Positions 56,641 to 64,000 of a DNA stretch of 64,000 nt are shown here, one piece after another (the first letter of the stretch is position 1; the number at the start of each line of letters is the position of its first letter). Both the position numbers and the translations under genes were made by a program. Below the pieces are notes generated by a model that was not told the DNA's origin, ran no database searches, and saw only the letters and a program-made list of their open reading frames with translations. The stretch covers positions 62,001-126,000 of the forward strand of contig NBAY01000080.1 in NCBI GenBank assembly GCA_002794775.1. The letters are read 5' to 3'. This DNA is from Porodaedalea pini. Its lineage: Eukaryota; Basidiomycota; Agaricomycetes; Hymenochaetales; Hymenochaetaceae.

Positions 56641-58098
56641 TCAAAAATGAAGGTCTGAGGGGAGATCAGAGAAAAATGGCATGGGGTCGGGTGGGCAGTG
56701 ATAGGAAAAGAAAGCGAATTGTAGTAAAAGCATGAAGTTGTTTGGTAGAAACCATTCCGAAAAATCAAGTGGTAAAGTGTCATGATGAAAGAATTGTCTG
56801 CATATATGTGAAAAATAGGGACAAATGTTAAGAATATGACAGACATCATGTTGAATACAAGACAGGTCAGGGCAACGGGCAATCAGGTAATGGTTATGCA
56901 TGTCGAGAGCATTGAGGGCTAGCCCAACAGCTCTGGATTGAAGATTGTGTGCAATGCGCTTCTCCAGTGGGAGTCAAAGGAATGACCAGAACTGGCGACG
57001 TGGGTAGAGGGTGAAGGGCACTGTGAGAATGCTGTGGTGACCTCTGAGGTTGAGCATGCAGTTTTTCCAGTTGGCGAGTAAATCAGCCATAAACCGAGCG
57101 TTGATGTTAAGAAGGGTGTCCAGCACCATTTGGTGATGCACGGAATTGGCAGCTTGGGCCATGAGCTGGTCTGCTCAGGTGTTGCCAGGGAGCCCCATAT
57201 GAGAGGGTAGCCACTGGACCATGATGGTCGATGAAGGGTGATGAGTGGTGAGGAAAATTCCACAGTATCTGTGAAAGGTGATAATGAAGGATGCGTGACG
57301 ATAGTCATCCTCAAAAATTAATTGGGTGCAAGTCGCCGAGTCTGTGATGATGCGCAGATAAACAGAGCTATGGCTGTTGGCAAACATGGAGGTGAAATGT
57401 GCAATGCCAGCGAGGAGAGCTTGTTGTTCTTCAAAGAGGATATTGGAGTGGGTGTGTGCCTCTGAAGAAAAGGACACCAGTTCGAGTCAATTATGCATAA
57501 TGGAGTAACCGTGACCACTGGTGGGGATGCCGTCTGAGTCGATGATGGAGCTGTCAGTAAATAAGAAATATTGGAAGGGAGAAGGATGGTTATAAAGGTT
57601 AAGAAAAGAATGACGAATGGAGCCGCTTTTGGCCTGTGTTGTTAATGGAAGAAGGGATAAACGAGAATGTAAGAGAGTAAATTGGGGATATAGAATTGAT
57701 TGAGGAATAGAAATGGTTGCAGGGAGCTGAGAACGTAGTTCTGCCATTGGAGGTAAAGTAGGTTTGCGAAGGGAAATGTATGAGGAGATGAAGTGTTTAG
57801 CTTGAAAAGAGACGATGAGGTCGATAGGAGGAATAGAAAGTAAGGATTCGGCGACATCTTTGTTGATGCTGCAAGATAGAATGTGAGAGAGAAAATGGTT
57901 TTGAACTGGCTGTAGGTGAGTAGAAATAGAAGAGAATGGTGAAAATAGAAGCGCTCTGTATAGGGCAACTGATTGAATGAGATTGAAGTATAAAAGGCGT
58001 TGATATTCAATATATGCGCCATGAGAAGAATGGAAAAGAAAGGAGCATTGATGTAAAGTAGAAAGGGCTTTATTGGCCCGGGATTGAAGGTGTAACAT
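56641..58098 (-). pseudogene. LINE ORF2 C-terminal half: RNase H and zinc-binding end
   Basis: Thumb-like sequence (MLHLQSRANKALSTLHQC) leads into RNase H with the acidic residues in YFLFTDSS, NILFEEQQALLAGI and LRIITDSATCTQ, then VQWLPSHMGLPGNT. A Cys/His-rich C-terminal segment (LIARCPDLSCIQHDVCHIL) follows. Stops at 57487 and 57175 and the frameshift near 56920 break it. Confidence 0.85.
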
Positions 58099-58131
58099 GG
58101 GGGCGAGGCAGTGGTGAAAAATTATGCCAAG

Positions 58132-59611
58132 TCAGGTAATATGAGTGTGGGGTTGGATAATGAGAGAAGGGGAGAGGGTAAGAGATGGTTGATGTTCTGG
58201 TTGAGTAGGAAAAGAAGAATGAGCACGTGCGTTATAAGGAGTGAAGTGGATAAGTTCAATGGAATCTGGGTCGATAGAAAGGCCCAGAGATTGAAATTGA
58301 GAGGATAAGAAACGGAATTGGTTGCAAAGGCGAGTGATGTTGGTGCACATACTGAAAGAACACGAAGCGAGAAGATGGTCATCCATATATGCAAGAAGAG
58401 GACATTCAGGGGGAAATTGAAGTTGATAGGTTTCGATAACAGGTGCAGAAGTGAAAACAGAAATAAGAGGGGAAAGGGGGGAGCCCTGGGGTACACCCCA
58501 ATTTGGCTTGATGAAAACGTCAGATGAAAAGGAATTGAATTGAAGAGAAATTGGCCGATCGCAAATCCAGTGTGAAAGGCAATGAATGAGGTTCAGAGAG
58601 ACATGAGAACAGGTTAAACAATCAATAAGAAGGGGGTGTGAAATGTTATCAAAGAAACCTTGAATGTTAATGGTAAGGACAGAGGTAAGAAGATGTTTTT
58701 TGCGAGGTTCAAAAGGACCGAGTTTAGGATTGGTCAATTGGGTGTTTTTAATGAGGGGTTTGAAGTTATTGAAGTGAAGAAGATCATAACAGGTGGTAAG
58801 GGAAGAAAGTGCCTTGCGGCAGCCATGTTGTGAAGCGGGGATGAGATTGTTTTGTTCAAAAAAAGGTTGGAGACGGTTAAAAAGAATGCATTCAAAAAGT
58901 TTGCCCATTGTGTCGACAAGGGCAATGGGTTGAAATGATCTAGGAAGGGAGAAATCAGAGCGTTTGGGCTTCAGAATGAAAGTAATGATTGAGTGTTTGA
59001 ATGAAGTAGGAAAATAGCCAAAAGATAGGCATAAGGAGAAAAGTTGCATAAAGAAAGCTGTCTCCAATTGAATGAAAAGTTTTAAATGAAGATATGAGAG
59101 CGAATTAACGCCGGGGGATGAGTTATCATCCATGCCAGAGAGGGCATGGAGAAGTTTGTCAACCAAGACTGGCTCGATGCCAGTCAAGGGAGGGAGAGAG
59201 TAGGTTGCGCGGATTCCTGCTGCAAGCAGAGGGAAATATGTCACACGAAAAAGGTCAGACTTTTCGGTCTCGTTGAATGTGTAGCACCCAGAAGGGAGTT
59301 TAAGGGCACCGATAGGGTATCGGTGGCATGCAGAACTGAGGTATTGGTGTTGCCATATTGAACTGTGATCAGATCGGTGGAGGTAATCCCCAAAGTATGC
59401 TGATTTGGCGGCAGCAAGGGAACATTGGAGGTTTAGGTGGTTACATTCAGAGGGTTCATCATGGAGAGCTCGGTAGTCGTGCTGACACTGTTCAGACCAC
59501 CATGAATGTGGGCCAAAATATGTCTGGGGTTTGTGCTTCTGAAGGAAGCAAGCAGCAAAAAGAGAAAAGGAATTGTGAAAATCTGCGAGCTTGCGCTCTA
59601 GTGTTAGAGTA
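58132..59611 (-). pseudogene. LINE ORF2 reverse transcriptase
   Basis: The frame is open from the solo-LTR boundary at about 59611 (TLTLERKLADFHNSF) through PHSWWSEQCQHDYRAL to the palm motifs: IITFILKPKRSD, QPIALVDTMGKLFE, QHGCRKALS, INIQGFFDNISHPLLID, GVPQGSPLSPLIS and the catalytic AYMDDHLLA (YxDD box with its two Asp). It ends at a TGA at 58132, which falls inside conserved sequence rather than at a natural end. It was probably active before disruption. Confidence 0.9.
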
Positions 59612-60009
59612 TGACCACGTACCCAACAATCACTTAACCATCATACCCACATACGACGTGGGCAGAGGTCAAGTGATGTGGGAGAACAATAGCAGACACT
59701 GTCCAGGCAACCACTACGCCCACAGACACAAGAGCGAAGAGGGGAGGAGTCAAACACACGAGCGTCACAGATGACGTTGTCAAGGGTAAGCAGAGTAGAT
59801 TAAACCAATACTGAGGTGAGGGACAATACAGGTGAACGAGCTACCTATATACTCAGGACTTGTGTGACCTAACTACTATAACAAGGATGATGTTCCTGGG
59901 AAATGGAACACGATGGAACATTGCAGAATGTGATGAGTAAGGAGTGGATGATGTCACCTGCAACCACATGCAAGGGTCACGTGATCGATGAGTTAGGTGA
60001 CATCAAGAA
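59612..60009 (-). mobile_element. solo-LTR-like insertion in LINE ORF2
   Basis: About 395 bp of noncoding sequence interrupts a continuous LINE frame. On the minus strand it runs TGATGTCACC to GGTACGTGGTCA, so it has TG...CA ends at 60005 and 59612 and carries a TATATAGG word, similar in layout to the Gypsy LTR at 61338. ATGA occurs at 59611-59614 and again at 60010-60013, a possible 4-bp target duplication. Removing 399 bp (insert plus one duplication) rejoins the flanking frame with no stop. Confidence 0.7.
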
Positions 60010-60990
60010 ATGAGCGACGTGGGGAAGAGTCCAGTGGGGAAGGGGGAAAGGGACATTGGCGTGGATGATGATGATGAAAGAAAAGGAGAAATGGATGTAC
60101 ACACTTGGGATCCTAACATCTAGCAGGTCAGGATTGCTGATTTCTGAAAGAGAAAAATCAAATAGGTTGGAATCGCGAAAAAGAGTGATTAGTGAAGGAA
60201 CATCACGTTTGCGAACAAGTCGTAAAGGGTGGGTGTCTGGAGGGGGAGAAAAAGAGAAGGGGAGGGAAAACAAGAGGGGAAGATGGTCCGAGCACACCTC
60301 AAGTGAGGGATCGCCAATAGAAAGAGATTGTACAATGCAAGGAGTGATGTCTGGAGAACAAAAGACCAGATCTAAAGTGGAAGAGCTGTGAGGATAAAAG
60401 AAAGTTGGGGTATCAGGGGGGTTGCATACAATGAGAGAATTAGAGTCAAGCCATTCGACAAAACGAGAAGCAGCAGAAAAATAATGACTAAGAGAAGGTG
60501 AAGACCAGGAAGGGGAATGTTGGTTGAAATCACCAACGAAAATATGGGGATCGTTAGACAGAATTTGTGGAAAGGGGTCTTTGAACGAATGAGTCGAAGG
60601 AGAATTGTAAATGTTCCAGAGGGTTAATGGGGGAAGAGCATTTCCTCGACTAACTGAAATGACAACTTGAATCTGAGGATGTGAGAGATGTGGTAAGGAC
60701 TGACAGAGATGGGCAATACAGGGATGAATGAAAGTTGTGCATCTAGGGCATTGAGAAGAAAAGGAAGGGGGAAGGTAAGGAATGAAGGGGTCAGAATTCC
60801 ACATGGCAAATCCATGATCGCCATTTGGGTTGGATTTAGAAGGGGTAATGGTGCGAATAACAGAGATTTCCTGCAGACATATTATGTCGGGGCAAAAGGA
60901 GCCATGTTGGAAAAGTTCACGGAACAGAATATCTGAGGTAGGTTCAGATTCGTGAAGGTTAAGGGAAAGAAAGGTTAATTTGTCCGACAT
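60010..60990 (-). pseudogene. LINE ORF2 APE-type endonuclease
   Basis: Start at 60990 (MSDKLTFLSLNLHESEP), 14 nt after the ORF1 stop. Endonuclease/exonuclease/phosphatase motifs are visible: FLSLNLHES, CPDIICLQEISV (catalytic Glu), NSPSTHSF, HIFVGDFNQHSPSW, STLDLVFCSPDI and CSDHLPLLFSLPF (the conserved SDH). The frame runs cleanly until the solo-LTR insertion. This domain nicks target DNA to prime reverse transcription. Confidence 0.9.
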
Positions 60991-61004
60991 AATTAATATG
61001 GGGA

Positions 61005-61337
61005 TCAAAAGTTGCAACGAGCGGGGCAGTCAGGAGACCACGCACTGTGATTACCTTGGCAATTAATGCAGTGTGCAAAATGTTCGCATTGCAGATTGTT
61101 AGATAAGGTGCAGGGGGCGCATTTGGCGACATGAACAGCTGTGCGGTGTGTCTCAGAGCAAATCATGCAGCGAGCTACTGAGCAACATTTCGAAGCAGGG
61201 TGACCCAATCAGTGACAGTTGTTGCATTGGTTGATGACTGGCCGGGCTTTCATTTCTTCGAGGTGGCAGATAACCCCGAATACTGGGACAGAATGATTGT
61301 TGTGAAGGAAGAAGTGGTTGAAGCAGAGGCGATCATC
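61005..61337 (-). pseudogene. LINE ORF1 (gag-like) C terminus with CCHC knuckles
   Basis: From the Gypsy boundary, HSVPVFGVICHLEEMKARPV leads to CNNCH-stop-LGHPASKC, CSVARCMICSETHRTAVHVA and CEHFAHCINCQGNHSAWSPD, typical nucleic-acid-binding zinc knuckles. It ends CNF at 61005. The TGA at 61209-61211 lies within the first knuckle, where Arg is expected. The N-terminal part must lie beyond the Gypsy element, outside the window. Confidence 0.85.
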
Positions 61338-61762
61338 TGTTAGGTGGGAGTCCGGGAGACGACTCGGACTGGGCAGGCCTTGGCTGACTGTCGTCTGGGA
61401 CGTGTTATACTCAAGTGGGGACTCGGGACATGCTTTACTCAGGCTAGGTTGTCGCGGAGGTAAGAGGATTAATACAAGTCTAAACTAATACACAGGGGAC
61501 GAGTCTCACCTAGGTCGTCGCAGAGGTAAGAGGAAAAGCAGAACAAGGAGTTCATGCGATTCCTGAGACCTTATATAGTGGTGACCGTGAGACTATATTA
61601 TCTAATGTTACATAAACAAACGGAATGGAACGAATGAAGGTCATGTGGAGGGAGTGTGGGAAATGATTGAAAAGATGACTAAATATAATGAAAAGGAGCG
61701 GTTAAAAGAAAAGAAATGGTAAAGGTAAAATAAAATAAAAGATGAAAGTTCAAGTCCTAACA
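61338..61762 (-). repeat. 3' LTR of the Ty3/Gypsy element
   Basis: 425 bp with terminal TGTTAGG (61338) and CCTAACA (ending 61762). On the minus strand it starts TGTTAGGACTTGAAC directly after the polypurine tract (GAAGGGGGGGTAA, about 61763-61775). A TATATAAGG box lies near 61570-61578 in the element's sense. A related repeat word (TCGTCGCAGAGGTAAGAGG) occurs twice, near 61450-61470 and 61515-61533. Confidence 0.88.
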
Positions 61763-61775
61763 TTACCCCCCCTTC

Positions 61776-63470
61776 AAGGTTGGGTGTCCCGACCAACCAA
61801 GGTCAAGGTCATCTGGTTCAGTGTCGACAAAGCGTGGGCGAAGTTGTTGGCAAGGAATGTCGAGTTTTCAAGGGGCGCCGGGGTGTTTTCAATAGAATTC
61901 AGCGATCGCCTCTTTTGCGTTCTTGCCAAGGTCTATCTCAGGTTGCCAAGTCAGTTCATTGTAGCCAACCCACTTGACGAGGTATTGTAGCTTCCCTCGG
62001 TGCAGACACGAGTCTAGAACTTCCTCGATCTCATACTCCTCCTCGTTGTCGACAATGTCAGGCAGTGGTGGTGGTGGTTGTTTTTGGCTCTCGAAGGATG
62101 GTTTGACGGCAGGCTTTAGCAGGGCCTCGTTGAAGACCGGGTGAACCTTCTTCCATCACTTGGGGAGCTTGAGCTTGTACGCGCTAGCTCCTACCTTGTC
62201 GATGATCTCAAAGGGACCATACCACTTGTCAGCGAGTTTCTTCATTGGCGAATTTGTGCTGATGTTTTGCCCATTGAGGAAAACCTTGTCTCCAGCCTTG
62301 TACTCCACCGAAGTCCCTGCTGTCCTGTCATGATAGCGCTTCATGTCGTCCGCCGCCTTGACCAAGTTGTCCTTCACAACATGATGAGTCTCCTTGATGT
62401 GCTTCGCGAATTCTTCCACCAACATATTAGCAGACAAGGTTCGTGTTGTGTCAAAGCTCAAGGGGTGACGTCCTGTGTTTGCATAGAAGGGGGACATTTT
62501 TGTTGCTGAGTATTCATGGTTGTTGTACGCAAACTCTGCAAGGGGGAGCCAGTCCTTCCAGTCCGATTGACGATGGTTAACAAAGAGTCGAAGGTACTGT
62601 TTGAGCTCCTGGTTAACGCGTTCCATTTGACCATCTGTCTGTGGGTGATACGCTGTTGATGGGTTGCCTTTGATGTGTAGGAGTTTGTACAGTTCCTTCG
62701 TCATCGAAGCGTCGAACTGCGTGCCTCAATCATGGATGATCTTCTTTGGCAAGCTGTGGAGGTGGAAGACGTGGTCACAGTACAGCTGAGCCATGCCTTC
62801 TGCTGACAACTTTGCCGTTGTCGGGATCGCGTGCATCTGTTTCGAGAACCTATCAACAAAGACACAGATTGTGTTGTGTCCCTTGGAGTCTGGGAGCTCT
62901 CTGATGAGGTCGACCATGATGATTTCCCAGGGGCCTTCAGGGACTGCGTTTGGGTGGAGTGGCCTTGACCTCGACGTCCTCAGAGCCTTTGTTTGCTGAC
63001 AGCGATCACATCCTCGGACATATGCTCAGACGTCGGAGAACATCGACATCCACCAGAAGTCTCGACGGACGAGCTCCACCATTTTCGACGCTCCCGGATG
63101 TCCAGCCAGTACCGAGTCGTGACATTCCCGCAATACAGCCTCCTTCATAGTTGATGGCACGTACACCTTGCCCTTCATTCACCACCCGTCGACTTCCATC
63201 ATACCCATCGGCCTCTCTGACTCGTCCTGTGCCCTCTGCGCATCACCCACTTGTTCCAACACCTCATCACATGATGTCCTTACCACCCCACGATTCAGCC
63301 ACTTTTCCTTTATGAACACGACACCATCATTGTCATCCTTGCCTTCATTGTATCCCACCTTGCGTGATAGCAGGTCCGCCTTGCCCATTGTCTTCCCTGA
63401 TTTGTGCTCGAGGTGGAAGTTGAACTCTTTGAGTTCTGTTCGCCAGCGAGCTTGACGGTAGCTCAGCTTT
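61776..63470 (-). pseudogene. Gypsy pol: integrase and chromodomain
   Basis: Zinc-binding integrase N-terminus (ECHDSVLAGHPGASKMVEL, GCDRCQQTKA), then the DDE core with WEIIMVDLIRELP, IIHD-stop-GTQFD and GQMERVNQELKQYL. The linker (KAGDKVFLNGQNI, DKWYGPFEI) leads to the chromodomain YEIEEVLDSCLHRGKLQYLV with KWVGYNELTWQPE, which keeps the aromatic cage residues used to read methylated histone H3. Stops are TGA at 63179, 63026, 62726, 62156, 61889 and 61868. It ends DLGWSGHPTLKGG. Confidence 0.9.
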
Positions 63471-64000
63471 TATGCCGACCTGAAGTACGTGAGGTTGGCG
63501 TGATCAGACCAGATTTCGATCTTATGACGGGCGCCGAGAAGGTATTGCCTCCACTCCTTGAGTGCCGAAATGATTGCGAGCATCTCCTTGTCATAGATCT
63601 CATAGTTTTGTTCCACTGGCAGGAGTGCCTCTGACCTGTAGGCAACCACCCTCCACTTGCCTTCCTGCTTCTGCAACAACATGCCTCCAAGCGCAAAGTT
63701 CGATGAGTCTGCTTCGACGCAGAAAGGGCCCTCATCGTTGGCAATGGCCAGGACTGGAGGTGAGCAGAGATGTCGTCTCAGCTCCTCGAATGCCTCCTGC
63801 TGTTTGGTCTCCCATACCCAGTCCTTGTTGCCTGTTAGCGACGTTAACGGGTGGACTACCTTGCTATAGTCCTTGATGAACCATCACAACCAGTTGCCCA
63901 TGCCAAGGAATTGTTGTAGCTGCTTGATGTTTCGCAGGACGGGCCAGTCTGTGATTGCTTCCGTCTTTGCCGGGTCAGCCCTGATTTTGCCATTACCAAC
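63470..64000 (-). pseudogene. Gypsy pol: reverse transcriptase end and RNase H, partial
   Basis: From the right edge, VEFLGMIIGNGKIRADPAK-type connection sequence, QQFLGMGNWL-stop-WFIKDYSKV, then RNase H with FCVEADSSNFALGGMLLQKQ, YDKEMLAIISALKEWRQYL and IWSDHANLTYFRSA-stop. Stops are TGA at 63884-63886 and TAA at 63470-63472. The catalytic reverse transcriptase palm is outside the window. Confidence 0.9.

Larger units (their letters stand above)
56600..61337 (-). mobile_element. LINE retrotransposon (Tad/I-like), degenerate
   Basis: Minus-strand non-LTR element with the order ORF1 zinc knuckles, endonuclease, reverse transcriptase, RNase H. The 5' part is cut off at 61337 by a Ty3/Gypsy LTR, and ORF2 is interrupted at about 59612-60009 by a solo-LTR-like insertion. 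Four in-frame TGA stops (61209-61211, 58132-58134, 57487-57489, 57175-57177) and a frameshift near 56920 show that it is dead. The Tad/I-like placement rests on the presence of both an APE-type endonuclease and RNase H with a CCHC ORF1. Confidence 0.88.
61338..64000 (-). mobile_element. Ty3/Gypsy retrotransposon with chromodomain, partial
   Basis: Minus-strand element that runs off the right edge. The order is (reverse transcriptase)-RNase H-integrase-chromodomain-polypurine tract-3' LTR. It inserted into LINE ORF1. Seven TGA stops and one TAA interrupt pol, so it is not functional. The left flank TCATC (61333-61337) would be the target-site sequence if a matching copy follows the other LTR outside the window. 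Confidence 0.93.

Noticed and set aside
58111..60936. Lys/Arg/Glu-rich plus-strand ORFs over the LINE
   Set aside because: They are complements of the minus-strand endonuclease and reverse transcriptase.
1..64000. tRNA genes, rRNA and CRISPR arrays
   Set aside because: I looked for regularly spaced repeats and cloverleaf-type sequences and saw none; a tRNA scan would be needed to exclude tRNAs fully.

Overview
The window is nuclear DNA of a filamentous basidiomycete (Agaricomycetes; possibly Polyporales, but the order is not settled). The genes are compact and mostly cut by several short GT-AG introns of about 50-70 bp. The protein families are typical of wood- or litter-decay fungi: phi-type glutathione transferases, a GH16 glucanase, a secreted A1 aspartic protease, a DUF7918-like protein, a TKL-type kinase and small secreted proteins. 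Tad/I-like LINE and chromodomain Ty3/Gypsy elements are also present. I saw no tRNA, rRNA or CRISPR.

Region 1 (1-9.6 kb) is rearranged. Two tandem glutathione transferase genes (1254-2127 and 7337-8207, both minus) are separated by a ~3.25 kb stretch with 17-bp perfect terminal inverted repeats (2605-5858). That stretch has no transposase but holds scrambled, partly duplicated pieces of a prolyl-tRNA synthetase gene and a diverged foldback repeat. A foldback element (8542-9200) and a near-perfect 153-bp inverted repeat (9238-9576) follow.

Region 2 (10-30.5 kb) is mostly housekeeping genes: a long low-complexity protein with three apparent frameshifts, a penicillin acyltransferase-like protein, exosome subunit RRP42 and a divergent Xaa-Pro aminopeptidase (both with apparent indels), a DUF7918-like protein with SUMO-type motifs, a sirtuin, a HAD phosphatase of the HDHD2 type, a Ser/Thr-rich secreted protein and a GH16 glucanase.

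Region 3 (31-49 kb) has an uncharacterised ORF, a MITE candidate, an MFS transporter, a small secreted protein, a membrane-anchored aspartic protease, a tandem ABM-like dimeric barrel protein, a single-pass membrane protein and a protein kinase. A ~700-bp foldback element (49104-49800) follows, related to the one inside the region 1 element.

Region 4 (50-55.5 kb) is a tandem array of three paralogous cysteine-rich secreted proteins on the minus strand, each with a TATA box. I do not recognise this family.

Region 5 (56.6-64 kb) is a nest of retrotransposons on the minus strand. A LINE is interrupted in ORF2 by a ~395-bp solo-LTR-like insertion and in ORF1 by a Ty3/Gypsy element that runs off the right edge. 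Of the twelve premature stops I found, eleven are TGA at places where CGA (Arg) would fit, which is the footprint of C-to-T mutation at CpG.
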